Part shown: piece after piece, positions 36,528 to 45,423 of the stretch | How positions within the stretch are numbered: the first letter of the stretch is position 1 | How the letters are laid out: every line of letters begins with the position of its first letter | Made by a program: the position numbers and the translations under genes | Assembly: GCF_013284035.1 (NCBI RefSeq) | Contig: NZ_CP054141.1 | Span: forward strand, 2,666,001-2,730,000 | Length of the DNA: 64,000 nt | Origin: Flavobacterium sp. M31R6 | Lineage (GTDB): Bacteria; Bacteroidota; Bacteroidia; Flavobacteriales; Flavobacteriaceae | Direction: 5' to 3' | Notes under the pieces: generated by a model | What the model saw: only the letters and a program-made list of their open reading frames with translations | The model's database searches: none | Told to the model about the DNA's origin: nothing

Positions 36528-37304
36528 TTAAATGAAAAATGAACGAACCCATTCGTCTTCACTTTTTTCTAATTCGGCATAACTGCCTTCTGCGCAGATT
36601 ACGCCATCTTTTATAATCATAATTCGGTTTGCTGTAATTTTGGCGCAGGCCATATCATGAGTAATAATAATAGAAGTTGTTTTGTATTTTTTTTGAACAT
36701 ACAATATCAGTTCACTAATTTCTCTTGAGGTTATAGCGTCCAAACCTGTGGTAGGTTCGTCATACAAAATGATTTCAGGCTTGATAATAATTGTTCTGGC
36801 TAAACCAATTCTTTTTCGCATACCGCCAGACAATTCCGAAGGCATTTTGTCAATGGCTTCTTCTAAGCCTACACTTTCCAGTGCTTCTAGAATGGCTTCG
36901 TCAACTTCAGCAGAGGATACATGTGGAGAGTGGTGTTTTAAAGTAAACTCCAAATTCTGTCTAACAGTCATGGAATCATATAAAGCACCATTTTGAAAAA
37001 GAAAACCTATTCGAACTCTGATGTCGTTTAAATCATCATTCCTTAGTTCGGTGATATCGGTTCCAAAAATTTTTATTTCACCTTCATCAACATGAATTAA
37101 ACCTACTAAACATTTTATAGCTATTGATTTTCCAGAACCTGATCGGCCTAAAATGACCAAATTCTCTCCTTTTTTTACAGATAAATTAATGCCTTTAAGA
37201 ACATCATTATCCCCAAAAGATTTGCAAACATTTTTCAGTTCTAGGATTGTTTCTACTGAATCTGTCGCCGTTTTTTTATTCTTTAATGGTTTTGCCTGTG
37301 TCAT
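36528..37304 (-). CDS. mlaF: Mla-type ABC transporter ATPase
   Basis: A 258-aa ATPase with Walker A ILGRSGSGKSIAIK (about residue 53), signature LSGGMRKRIGLAR, Walker B IILYDEPTTGLD and the switch IIITHDM. The SGGMRKR signature is typical of MlaF/Mkl-type lipid transporters. It starts 3 bases after mlaE ends. Confidence 0.94.
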   Translation of the reverse strand: MTQAKPLKNKKTATDSVETILELKNVCKSFGDNDVLKGINLSVKKGENLVILGRSGSGKSIAIKCLVGLIHVDEGEIKIFGTDITELRNDDLNDIRVRIGFLFQNGALYDSMTVRQNLEFTLKHHSPHVSSAEVDEAILEALESVGLEEAIDKMPSELSGGMRKRIGLARTIIIKPEIILYDEPTTGLDAITSREISELILYVQKKYKTTSIIITHDMACAKITANRIMIIKDGVICAEGSYAELEKSEDEWVRSFFI

Positions 37305-37307
37305 AAT

Positions 37308-38102
37308 TTAATAAAATAAGTCGGTTATTTGCACGGCAATCATATCAAGGATGAAGATGCTTAAAGAAGCGGTAACTACTGCTGTGTTTGCTGCTTTTCC
37401 AACACTTTCAGTTCCATTTTCGGCATTAAATCCTTTATAGCAGCCCACTAGACCAATAGCAAATCCGAAGAAAAAAGTCTTTACTATCGCCGGTAGAATG
37501 TCCAGAAATTCAAGATGTTCTAATACATTGGAGAAATAACGGTAAAAACCCATATTTTCATGAATGTTGTAACCTATATATCCACCAAAAACTCCAATGA
37601 AATCTGCGTAAATGACCAAAATTGGAATCATAATTGTGGTTGCCATAATTCTGGTTACCACTAAATATTTATAAGGATTTATAGCTGAAACTTCCATCGC
37701 ATCAATTTGTTCAGTAACTTTCATAGAACCCAATTCTGCTCCTATTCCAGACGCAATTTTCCCGGCACAAATTAATGCCGTGATTACGGGTACAATTTCC
37801 CGTATTAGTGAAAGCCCAACCATACTGGGTAACCATGATTCGGCACCAAACTTCGCCATTGTTGGGCGAGATTGTATGGTAAGTACCAAACCCATTATAA
37901 AAGCAGTAATACTTACAATGGGTAAGGATTTGTATCCAATAGCATAACACTGCCAAAGAAATTCTTTGAATTCGAAGGAGGTCTTCGCAACTTCTTTAAA
38001 AAATCGTGTTGTAAATAGTGTAGCCTTTCCAATATCTTCAAAAATGTTTTTCAGATAGGTTTTTACAATCGATACTTTTATAATTTTTGCAGAACTATTC
38101 AT
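37308..38102 (-). CDS. mlaE: Mla-type ABC transporter permease
   Basis: A 264-aa inner-membrane protein of the MlaE (DUF140) family. Marks are IVSITAFIMGLVLTIQSRP, LIREIVPVITALICAGKIAS, the conserved GAELGSMKVTEQIDAMEV and GFAIGLVGCYKGFN. It begins the transporter genes and follows the PA2169-like gene by 49 bases without a terminator, so it is probably driven by operator C. The MlaA, MlaB and MlaC partners are not in the window. Confidence 0.94.
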   Translation of the reverse strand: MNSSAKIIKVSIVKTYLKNIFEDIGKATLFTTRFFKEVAKTSFEFKEFLWQCYAIGYKSLPIVSITAFIMGLVLTIQSRPTMAKFGAESWLPSMVGLSLIREIVPVITALICAGKIASGIGAELGSMKVTEQIDAMEVSAINPYKYLVVTRIMATTIMIPILVIYADFIGVFGGYIGYNIHENMGFYRYFSNVLEHLEFLDILPAIVKTFFFGFAIGLVGCYKGFNAENGTESVGKAANTAVVTASLSIFILDMIAVQITDLFY

Positions 38103-38151
38103 GATTTAAAAAAAATAGAGTTGTAGAGTTGATTAAGCAAATGGATAGTCG

Positions 38152-38646
38152 TTAGGTTTGAGTTTCTAAATTGAATCTTCTGCAAGTCACCATCAAATCA
38201 CCAAGACCTTTTAAGGTATCATGATCTTTCTTTATGGATTGATGTTGTGCATTAATTATGTTTTGATGCTTTGGAGACAAATGCTCTATATTATTATTCA
38301 AAACAGTGGTGTATTTTTTTAGGGTGACATCAGCATCGTATTCACATCTGTTTAGAATATCTTCACGATCTTTAATTCTAAATTTTGATCTTACTTCCCT
38401 GTAAATTTTAGAAACTAATAAAATCATGGGGGATTCCATAGTCGGTTTTCCTCCTAATTTTAGAATTTCAGAAACCAATTCGGCTTTGTATTGTTTGTTT
38501 TTTTCTTGAAATCCTGTAAACAACGTTATTAAATCGTATTCATTGATTTGCTTCGAGGCCATTATGTAACTTTCAAATCGGTTTTTATTTATCCCGATAA
38601 AAGCATTTAATGCATCAATAGATTTTTTCTTATTCATCAGATTCAA
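38152..38646 (-). CDS. PA2169-type four-helix-bundle protein
   Basis: A 164-aa helical protein of the PA2169/DUF2383 family: ALNAFIGINKNRFESYIMAS, YKAELVSEILKLGGKPTMES, REDILNRCEYDADVTLKKYT and AQHQSIKKDHDTLKGL. Acidic and histidine residues in the four helices resemble a ferritin-like bundle, though metal binding is not established. It is the first gene of a unit that continues into the Mla transporter. The ATG at 38637 is an equally good start. Confidence 0.85.
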   Translation of the reverse strand: MNLMNKKKSIDALNAFIGINKNRFESYIMASKQINEYDLITLFTGFQEKNKQYKAELVSEILKLGGKPTMESPMILLVSKIYREVRSKFRIKDREDILNRCEYDADVTLKKYTTVLNNNIEHLSPKHQNIINAQHQSIKKDHDTLKGLGDLMVTCRRFNLETQT

Positions 38647-38693
38647 ATTAAGGTTGGCCTGTTTGATATCAAAAAAGCAAAATTTTCAATAAA

Positions 38694-38758
38694 CAAAGGT
38701 CAATACTTTGGTATCCAAAAGTGTTTCATAACTTTGAGTAAATCTTATATAGTTCACA
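38694..38758 (-). promoter_or_regulatory. Bipartite direct-repeat operator and -7 element, site C
   Basis: CAAAG at 38694-38698. Half-sites are GTTTCATAACTTTG at 38723 and CTTATATAGTTCAC at 38744, 21 apart, with a 24-base gap to CTTTG. It drives the PA2169-like gene and probably the Mla genes behind it. Confidence 0.75.
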
Positions 38759-38760
38759 CA

Positions 38761-41154
38761 TTAAGCCAATGTTTTTTTATGGTTTACTTTAGAATAAAGC
38801 TCTTTTTGAGAACCATTGAGAGCATTTAGAAAAGACTTTCTGGTATTTTTTTCTATACATAATCTAGACATTAAGTAGCTTACGGTAGATTCTGCACCTT
38901 GATTTAAATTGACGTATGTATCTTCTAATCCGTCATAACAACCACCAGTACAAGGATTGTAAATAATTTGATGCAGGTGGTTGTTTCCTAAAAACCAACT
39001 GAAAGCAATTTTTATTTTTCGTTTGTATTCCGGGTCATTGAAAGCTTTAGAAAATTTGCTTAACGCCAAAATAGTATAGGCAATATCTATAGGTTGTTCA
39101 CCACCAATTGCTCGAATTTTTGCACTGTTGTTTTTTAGCAGCCACCCTTTATTGGATATTACTTTGATGCTATTGTCTTTAAAAATTTTACCTAAAAGAA
39201 AGTCAAATGAATTTTTAGCTACAGCTTTATAGTTTGTGTCACCAGTACTCAAATAAGCGCAAAGCATCGCTTCTGGCAAAATACTGTTGCCGTATGTCAA
39301 ATAACTTTCAAACCAGTTCCAATTGGGTTTCGATTCATGCTTGTACATTTGAATCATTCTATCGGCCAGTTCTTTTATTATTATGGTATTTTGTTGTGAT
39401 TTTTCTTTTGTGTTGACATAATAAAGCCCTTTTATTACAAAAGCCATTGCGCGTGTCGAATGCATTTTTAAAACATTGACAGAAGCTCGTTCCAAAGTCT
39501 TTTTTGCTTTTTCTACCAATGAACCTGGCAAAACTGATGCAAAAGAAATCAAACAACCTAAAGCCCAAATGGCTCTACCGTTAGAATCTTCAAGGTTAGT
39601 CTCGTAGTTTTGATCTGTAAAATCACCATCTTCATCTACATAATTTAGGAAAGAACCATCGTCCTGTAGACAAGAGGTGATAAAATTTAAATAGATTTTG
39701 ATGTACTCTAAATCGGTTTTGTCTTTCGTTAATTCAAAATGTTCACACATCGCTACCATGGCACGGGCATTGTCATCTATGGTATATCCTGATTCAGAGT
39801 CGGGCTGATTGATAATAGAAAACTGAATCATACCAAAATCGGTCGTTAATCTTTTGATGTGGTCTAAATTAATTTCAGGAATTTTATATTCTAAAGTCAA
39901 ATTTTCATCACCAATTTTATCGAATAAAAAAGCATGGGCAATAGCCGAATTTTCCCAGGCTGTTGGCACAATTTTATGCAATCCGTTTGCGCTTATGTTT
40001 TTTCTTAATTTATTATCGAGTAACAAACGATTTACTTCTTTGGCCAATTGCTTAGAATTTCCAAAATCAATTATGATTCCAGCACCATCACTTAACACTT
40101 CACATGCGTGTGGAATAGGTGTGGAGACAATAGGGCAACCACAACTCATGGCATATGAAAAGGTTCCACTTACTGCTTGATTTGGGTCTTTTGAAGTAAA
40201 CAAATAAATATCCGTAAGCTGCAAAAAGTCTAGAAGTTGGGGCAGGGGCAAAAAGGAGTTAACAAATAGTACATGATTTTGTAATTGCAGGCTTTGAATT
40301 TTTTCGTCCAACATCATTCTGTATTTTTCACCTTCTACTTTTACTACAGATGGATGTGTTTTGCCAATTATTAAAAATAAAACATCATTGTTTTCTTTGA
40401 TAATACTTGGCATGGCATCAAGTGTTGTTTCGATGCTTTTTCCTGAATTTAATAATCCAAAAGTGGACAGTATTTTTTTCCCGGACAAATTATATTCTTC
40501 TTTCAAAAGTTCTTTGTCAGAATGGGGCACCAAATGAGTTCCATGAGGTATTACCGATATTTTTTCTGAATCGACTCCATAATCATTTTTCAAGATTAAA
40601 GCTGCCGAATTGGTCATCACAATTATCGAATGTGCTAGCTGTCCTATAACTTGAACATTTTCTTTAAGCGAATCATTCGGATTAGGTAATACTGTGTGAA
40701 ACACAATTATTGAAGGTTTTTCAATTTTATATAGAAATTGTATTAAATGGGCTTCGTTATTTCTAAAAAGGCCAAACTCATGCTGAAGCAATACTATTTG
40801 AATCGAATTATTGGCATTGATTTTTTCGGACAAATTGCTGAAAGAATCGGGTTCGTCAGTGTTGAGGATATATTTTACAGGTTCCTCATAATGATGTTTT
40901 TCGGCATCCGATTCCAATGCACAAATTTTTATATTGAATGAATTCTTAAACTTATTATTTAATGATTTAATCAAATCCTGAGAATAAGTTGCAATACCAC
41001 ATTCTCTTGGAGGGAAAGTGGTAATGAACAATATTTCGGGAAGTTTTATGACTGTATTAGGAATCAAATGATTGATAATTGAGGTTTTAAATTCTGTGTT
41101 TAATACTCCAGCAGGAAGGATATTAGGGGTCTGTGTGGTGATTCTATTTCTCAT
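38761..41154 (-). CDS. Two-domain glycosyltransferase (GT4 plus alpha/alpha-barrel)
   Basis: A 797-aa cytoplasmic protein. Residues about 40-420 form a GT4/GT-B glycosyltransferase: FITTFPPRECGIATYSQDL, VIPHGTHLV and YAMSCGCPIVSTPIPHACE with the acceptor-side E. Residues about 430-790 look like an alpha/alpha six-hairpin domain: GYTIDDNARAMVAMCEHFE, SNGRAIWALGCL, NWNWFESYLTYGN and NPCTGGCYDGLE. Such fusions occur in mannosyl- or glucosyl-transfer and storage-glycan clusters. The donor and acceptor cannot be read from sequence. Operator H precedes it, which suggests synthesis of a protectant or envelope glycan under stress. Confidence 0.85.
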   Translation of the reverse strand: MRNRITTQTPNILPAGVLNTEFKTSIINHLIPNTVIKLPEILFITTFPPRECGIATYSQDLIKSLNNKFKNSFNIKICALESDAEKHHYEEPVKYILNTDEPDSFSNLSEKINANNSIQIVLLQHEFGLFRNNEAHLIQFLYKIEKPSIIVFHTVLPNPNDSLKENVQVIGQLAHSIIVMTNSAALILKNDYGVDSEKISVIPHGTHLVPHSDKELLKEEYNLSGKKILSTFGLLNSGKSIETTLDAMPSIIKENNDVLFLIIGKTHPSVVKVEGEKYRMMLDEKIQSLQLQNHVLFVNSFLPLPQLLDFLQLTDIYLFTSKDPNQAVSGTFSYAMSCGCPIVSTPIPHACEVLSDGAGIIIDFGNSKQLAKEVNRLLLDNKLRKNISANGLHKIVPTAWENSAIAHAFLFDKIGDENLTLEYKIPEINLDHIKRLTTDFGMIQFSIINQPDSESGYTIDDNARAMVAMCEHFELTKDKTDLEYIKIYLNFITSCLQDDGSFLNYVDEDGDFTDQNYETNLEDSNGRAIWALGCLISFASVLPGSLVEKAKKTLERASVNVLKMHSTRAMAFVIKGLYYVNTKEKSQQNTIIIKELADRMIQMYKHESKPNWNWFESYLTYGNSILPEAMLCAYLSTGDTNYKAVAKNSFDFLLGKIFKDNSIKVISNKGWLLKNNSAKIRAIGGEQPIDIAYTILALSKFSKAFNDPEYKRKIKIAFSWFLGNNHLHQIIYNPCTGGCYDGLEDTYVNLNQGAESTVSYLMSRLCIEKNTRKSFLNALNGSQKELYSKVNHKKTLA

Positions 41155-41209
41155 CTTTAAAGGTATTAAGCATTAATTCTTTTTATAAAACTTGAAATTA
41201 CAAGAATTA

Positions 41210-41272
41210 TAAAGGTCTATTTATAATACCTAAAATTGTTATGAGACTTTTTAAATTAGTTGCATTATTTAC
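41210..41272 (-). promoter_or_regulatory. Bipartite direct-repeat operator and -7 element, site H
   Basis: TAAAG (complement of CTTTA) at 41210-41214. Half-sites are GTTATGAGACTTTT at 41238 and GTTGCATTATTTAC at 41259, 21 apart. The gap to the -7 element is 23, one less than in the other sites. It drives the two-domain glycosyltransferase. Confidence 0.65.
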
Positions 41273-41344
41273 AGATTGTTAAGTAGTTATGTTTATATGC
41301 GACATTCTTTTTGAATAGCTAATAATAATTTTTAAATAGAAAAG

Positions 41345-41366
41345 GGCTGTTGTTTCCAACAGCCCC
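41345..41366 (-). terminator. Terminator after the TSP3-OmpA gene
   Basis: A perfect 9-bp stem (GGGCTGTTG / CAACAGCCC) with a 4-base loop and a short U-run on the minus strand. Confidence 0.88.
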
Positions 41367-41401
41367 ATTCACCCAAACCTTTTCCAAAAAAATAATATAA
41401 A

Positions 41402-42475
41402 CTATTTATATGTTGTTATCAATTCAACTCTTCTGTTTTTGGCTCTGCCTGAAGAAGTTTTGTTATCGGCAATTGGTTTACCGTCTCCAAATCCTAAAGC
41501 AGTAAGCCTAGTTTCAGGTATTCCTTTGCTGATTAAATAAGTTTTAACAGATTCGGCACGTTGTTTTGATAAGTCTATATTAGCGAGGTCACCACCCACA
41601 TTATCAGTATGACCACCAATTTGTAAATCAGTCGCATTATAACGTTTTAATATGACCACCAAATAATCAAGTTGAACATAAGACGATATTTTTAACTCTG
41701 CACTGCCATTCTCGAAGAAAAGTTTACCTGCAATATCAGCTATTTTTTTGACGTCTACTGGTGCAATTGTAGGACAGCCTTTGTCAATAATATTCCCTTT
41801 CTCGCTTGGACAACGGTCAACATTATCTGTTACACCATCGCCATCAGTATCTGCACAACCTTTTAGTGCTAATGGCCCAGCAGCATCAGGACAGAGATCC
41901 ACTTCATTGGCTACACCATCATTATCATTGTCTAAAGGACACCCAGATGCATTTACTTTGTAACCTGCAGTTGTATTCGGGCATTTATCATCAATGTCTG
42001 CAACACCGTCTTTATCAACATCCTGGCAGCCTTTTAAGTCAACTGAACCGGCAACATCAGGACAACGGTCTTTGCTGTCAGCTATTCCGTCTTTATCAGT
42101 ATCAGGACAACCATTCAAGGTTCCTAATCCTAGTACATCGGGACATTCGTCTAAATAATCGGCAACACCATCTATATCTTTATCAAGAGGACATCCAGTT
42201 TTGTCAACAGCGACACCAGCAGGAGTATTAGGACATTTATCATTTCTGTCGGAAACACCGTCATTATCAGTATCCTTTATTTCATCAAGAAGCGTAGTTG
42301 CTAAGTTTCCAACTCCATAAAACGGAATATTTGTTTTATAAAAATCATTTTCTAAATCTCCAATAGGTGAAGCTTTAGTTTCAGAAATTTTAATATCCCA
42401 TTTTAGTTTTCCCGTTTTTGCTTCTGTACTATATGTAAATGCTAAACATATACATATGAATAATAATTTTTTCAT
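41402..42475 (-). CDS. OmpA-family protein with thrombospondin type 3 repeats
   Basis: A 357-aa secreted protein. A signal peptide (about 1-19, ending TEA) is followed by a row of seven calcium-binding TSP3-like repeats (about residues 68-235: DTDNDGVSDRNDKCPNTPAG, DKDIDGVADYLDECPD) and an OmpA C-terminal domain (about 245-355: LFFENGSAELKISSYVQLD, IGGHTDNVGGD, SKQRAESV, GRAKNRRVEL). No N-terminal beta-barrel is present, so it is probably a periplasmic or outer-membrane-attached peptidoglycan linker stabilised by calcium. Operator B lies directly upstream. Confidence 0.93.
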   Translation of the reverse strand: MKKLLFICICLAFTYSTEAKTGKLKWDIKISETKASPIGDLENDFYKTNIPFYGVGNLATTLLDEIKDTDNDGVSDRNDKCPNTPAGVAVDKTGCPLDKDIDGVADYLDECPDVLGLGTLNGCPDTDKDGIADSKDRCPDVAGSVDLKGCQDVDKDGVADIDDKCPNTTAGYKVNASGCPLDNDNDGVANEVDLCPDAAGPLALKGCADTDGDGVTDNVDRCPSEKGNIIDKGCPTIAPVDVKKIADIAGKLFFENGSAELKISSYVQLDYLVVILKRYNATDLQIGGHTDNVGGDLANIDLSKQRAESVKTYLISKGIPETRLTALGFGDGKPIADNKTSSGRAKNRRVELITTYK

Positions 42476-42501
42476 TTTTGTGTTTTTTTAATTGTTTATA
42501 T

Positions 42502-42566
42502 CAAAGGTCATTCACAAATTGATTTTAAGTGTTACATAACTTTTTCTATTAGTTACATGATTCACA
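42502..42566 (-). promoter_or_regulatory. Bipartite direct-repeat operator and -7 element, site B
   Basis: CAAAG at 42502-42506. Half-sites are GTTACATAACTTTTT at 42531 and GTTACATGATTCAC at 42552, 21 apart, with a 24-base gap to CTTTG. This is the best match to the consensus. It drives the TSP3-OmpA gene. Confidence 0.8.
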
Positions 42567-42644
42567 CCTTTTTAAATAAATTATAAAATGTGTTTGGATG
42601 TTGGCGGTTCTTTTTTGGGATAATAAATTGACTTTTACTATTCG

Positions 42645-43721
42645 TTATAATAGGGCTTTTATTTTTTTGAAAAAACTTGAATTTGTAGATTTTTTGCTTT
42701 CAATTTCTCCTATCAAAAAGCCATAAGGTTTCAATGCTTCAACATGATCACAGATGATTTTTAGCATGGCAGTTAATGGTATTGCCAAAATAATTCCAGG
42801 AATTCCCCAAAGTAGTTCACCTAGTACTAGTGCAATAATCGTAAATAAAGGATTAATTTTTACTTGAGGTCCTAGCATCAAAGGCTCAAGCAACCAGCCT
42901 TGTATAAATTGAACGATTCCGTATGTAATGGCAATACCTCCAAGTAGAATTAAATTGCCTCCATGCATGGCTGCAATTAAAATCGTAAGTGCCGTTCCAG
43001 TGATGTTACCGACAAAAGGAATGATTTCTAGGAATCCACATAGTATGGCAAAAAAGAGTGCGTTTTCTAATCCAATAAAGCTAAAACCGATATAATACAT
43101 AATCCATAAACAAACGATCATTTTTGAAAGGCCAATCAAATACTGTTGCGATACATTGGCCACCTTGTGTATTACTTGTTCCATTGCTTTTTGCTCTGAA
43201 ATGGCAGTAAGTTTTAAGATAAATTGTTTGATATGCGAGCGATAGTACAACAAAAATAAAAAATAAGCCGTGACCAAAATAAGATTAGTTAATGTAATCG
43301 CCAGCGAACTTAATAGCATTTGCACCATATTTGAATAAGAAGGTTTTTCCTCTTTCAAAATTTTGTACTGTTCTTCTATCGAAATATTAAAATGGCTGTA
43401 AATGTATTTTTGAATGTAGACAACAGTATCAATGGCCTTATCTTTTAAAAGAGTGATATCGTTCATCACTTCAGATATTTTCCAACTCAGTAGTGCAATT
43501 AAGCCAGAAAGAAAAAGGAATAAAGCAAAAAAACAAAGAAATACTGCTATTCCTTTTGGAATTTTCTTTTTTTCCATCCAATTGCAAAAAGGTAAAAAAA
43601 GGGTAGCCAAAATTCCTCCAATTACAAAAGGCATAAGGAAAACTTTCCCATAATATAAACCTGATATAAGAAGAAAAAATAGGAATAATTTCTTTGTGAC
43701 AATAGTTGAGGAGGCAGTCAT
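42645..43721 (-). CDS. AI-2E family transporter
   Basis: A 358-aa inner-membrane protein with about eight transmembrane segments. The layout is that of the AI-2E (PerM/YdiK) family: VFLMPFVIGGILATLFLPF, LKIICDHVEALKPYGFLIGE at the end and the central GFLEIIPFVGNITGTALTIL. Despite the family name, many members export other solutes or ions, and the substrate is unknown. Its upstream gap has no copy of the shared operator. Confidence 0.9.
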   Translation of the reverse strand: MTASSTIVTKKLFLFFLLISGLYYGKVFLMPFVIGGILATLFLPFCNWMEKKKIPKGIAVFLCFFALFLFLSGLIALLSWKISEVMNDITLLKDKAIDTVVYIQKYIYSHFNISIEEQYKILKEEKPSYSNMVQMLLSSLAITLTNLILVTAYFLFLLYYRSHIKQFILKLTAISEQKAMEQVIHKVANVSQQYLIGLSKMIVCLWIMYYIGFSFIGLENALFFAILCGFLEIIPFVGNITGTALTILIAAMHGGNLILLGGIAITYGIVQFIQGWLLEPLMLGPQVKINPLFTIIALVLGELLWGIPGIILAIPLTAMLKIICDHVEALKPYGFLIGEIESKKSTNSSFFKKIKALL

Positions 43722-43771
43722 TTTTTATTTTTTATTTTAAAAATTATAGTATTGAGTTACCCCAATTAAAA

Positions 43772-43804
43772 ATTCGAGTGCCTTCTTGCGGAAAACACTC
43801 GAAT
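43772..43804 (-). terminator. Terminator after the FMN reductase gene
   Basis: A 9-bp stem (ATTCGAGTG / CACTCGAAT) with a 15-base loop, then TTTTTAATT on the minus strand. Confidence 0.85.
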
Positions 43805-43818
43805 GAAACTCTTTTTCT

Positions 43819-44400
43819 TTATATGCTAATTACGTCCGATGAATAAGATTCTTTTTTGACCAATTTTATTGACCAAAGCAATTCTTTTATGAAAGCAGAC
43901 GCCAGTTTATCAGTTGCGGCTTTGTGGATGGCATTTCCTAAATCATCAAATTCATTCTGAACTTTTGCAATCTGAAAAGTTGCAGGAATGGTAAATGCTT
44001 TAATTTTCCAAAGTACGAATTGTAAAAAAATCAAGACTTGTGATCCAGCATATCCTCCAGACGAAACAGTGGAAATTCCAATAGGTTTACGTTCCCATTC
44101 GGCGTACAAAAGATCAATAACATTTTTTAAACTAGCGGGATAACCTCCATTGTACTCCGGTGTAACGATAATAATACCTTCTGAAGCTTTGATTTTATCA
44201 GTAAATTCAGGTACCTGAGCTGTCGGTTTAACTTGAAATTCCAATCGCTCTTCAAATATTGGGAAATTATAGCTTTTCAGATCTAATATTTCGGCTGTCG
44301 CCAATTCATTTTCTACGAGATACTTTTGCAAGTACAATGCGACACTGTGGCTTTTTCTACCTGTTCTTATACTCGACGAAATAATTGAAATATGATACAT
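43819..44400 (-). CDS. NADPH-dependent FMN reductase-type flavoprotein
   Basis: A 193-aa flavodoxin-like protein. The N-terminal ISIISSSIRTGRKSHSVALY phosphate-binding loop, the IIVTPEYNGGYPASLKN motif (FMN contact, about residue 80) and STVSSGGYAGSQ are typical of the NADPH-dependent FMN reductase/azoreductase family, which often reduces quinones. It follows Dps and a 57-aa gene with no terminator between, so it may share operator A. A role in oxidative-stress protection with Dps is a reasonable inference. Confidence 0.88.
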   Translation of the reverse strand: MYHISIISSSIRTGRKSHSVALYLQKYLVENELATAEILDLKSYNFPIFEERLEFQVKPTAQVPEFTDKIKASEGIIIVTPEYNGGYPASLKNVIDLLYAEWERKPIGISTVSSGGYAGSQVLIFLQFVLWKIKAFTIPATFQIAKVQNEFDDLGNAIHKAATDKLASAFIKELLWSIKLVKKESYSSDVISI

Positions 44401-44439
44401 GACTTTTCTTTTTATATATTTTTATAGAATGAAGTGAAC

Positions 44440-44613
44440 CTAAAGAGTTCTTATTTTTTCTATAAATAGAATATTGGATTTTTTAAAAGCTTCTGTTTTA
44501 AAATCAAATTGAATGGAGCCAGTATCAACTGCAGCATTTTTTCTAGAAGTTACTTTACCCACTTTGCAATGACTTTTGGAACTGAACCCTAATTCTTTTT
44601 CTACTTTATACAT
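44440..44613 (-). CDS. Possible 57-aa hypothetical protein
   Basis: A short frame from an ATG at 44613 to a TAG at 44440, beginning MYKVEKELGFSSKSHCKVG and ending IEKIRTL. It fills the gap between dps and the FMN reductase gene in the same orientation. The amino-acid mix is plausible, with one cysteine and no hydrophobic segment. I recognise no family. Coding status rests on position and the absence of other content. Confidence 0.4.
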   Translation of the reverse strand: MYKVEKELGFSSKSHCKVGKVTSRKNAAVDTGSIQFDFKTEAFKKSNILFIEKIRTL

Positions 44614-44636
44614 TTTTATAGTTTTTTTGTATTGAC

Positions 44637-45110
44637 TTAACTTAAGTATCTTCTAAGTTTCCAGGCCATTGTTTCGTGCTCTTCCATTAAGCCAGTCAAA
44701 AAATCTGCTGAACCAGCATCATTATTTTCTTCAGCACAGACTGTTACATCTTTGCGTTGTTCAATAATAATGGTTTCATGATCTTCTAATAGTTCCAGTA
44801 GCATATCCTTTTGTGAAGGATATTTATTTGGATTTTCTTTAAGTCTTGTCAGTTCTGAAAATTCTTTCATGGTGCCAATAGCTTTGCCTCCCAATTTACT
44901 GATGCGTTCAGCAATTTCATCAATTGAAGATTCTAATTGTTTGTATTGGTTTTCAAATAATATGTGTAATTCCATAAAACTATTGCCAGATACATTCCAA
45001 TGGAATTTTCGTATTTTTATATATAAAGTCATTTCATCTGCTAAAACTGAAGATAAGATTGCAATGCTTTTTTGTAAATTTTGTTTCGTAATTCCAATTT
45101 GTGGTTCCAT
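44637..45110 (-). CDS. dps: Dps-family DNA-protection ferritin
   Basis: A 157-aa protein. The ferroxidase motif is intact: KFHWNVSGNSFMELHILFEN (His) followed by YKQLESSIDEIAERI (Asp/Glu). EDHETIIIEQRKDV and SADFLTGLMEEHETMAWKLR complete the fold. Dps dodecamers oxidise iron with peroxide and coat DNA in starved cells. It heads a likely three-gene unit behind operator A. Confidence 0.95.
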   Translation of the reverse strand: MEPQIGITKQNLQKSIAILSSVLADEMTLYIKIRKFHWNVSGNSFMELHILFENQYKQLESSIDEIAERISKLGGKAIGTMKEFSELTRLKENPNKYPSQKDMLLELLEDHETIIIEQRKDVTVCAEENNDAGSADFLTGLMEEHETMAWKLRRYLS

Positions 45111-45197
45111 GTTTTCTAGTTTTTAATGCTGTTTTACGACTATTTTTTAAAAAAAAATTCTGATCTAGATTATTCAAAATCAGAAACCTTTAGAGTA

Positions 45198-45261
45198 CAA
45201 AGATGGAAACTTAAGTATGAAATACTGTTGTATAACTTTTGATAATAGTTATAGAATTTAC
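45198..45261 (-). promoter_or_regulatory. Bipartite direct-repeat operator and -7 element, site A
   Basis: CAAAG at 45198-45202. Half-sites are GTTGTATAACTTTTG at 45227 and GTTATAGAATTTAC at 45248, 21 apart, with a 24-base gap to CTTTG. It drives dps with a leader of about 80 bases. Confidence 0.75.
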
Positions 45262-45423
45262 AGACATTATTCGTTTTTATTTACTTATAAATCTATATTT
45301 TAGATTCTAAAAATAGAATTTATTTATCCTGCATTTCATAGAAATTTTACCGAAATTAGGATGTTGAATTCTCAATCAAATTCGCTGGTATTTCGGGTTT
45401 AAAAATGTAATAAAGAAATAAGT

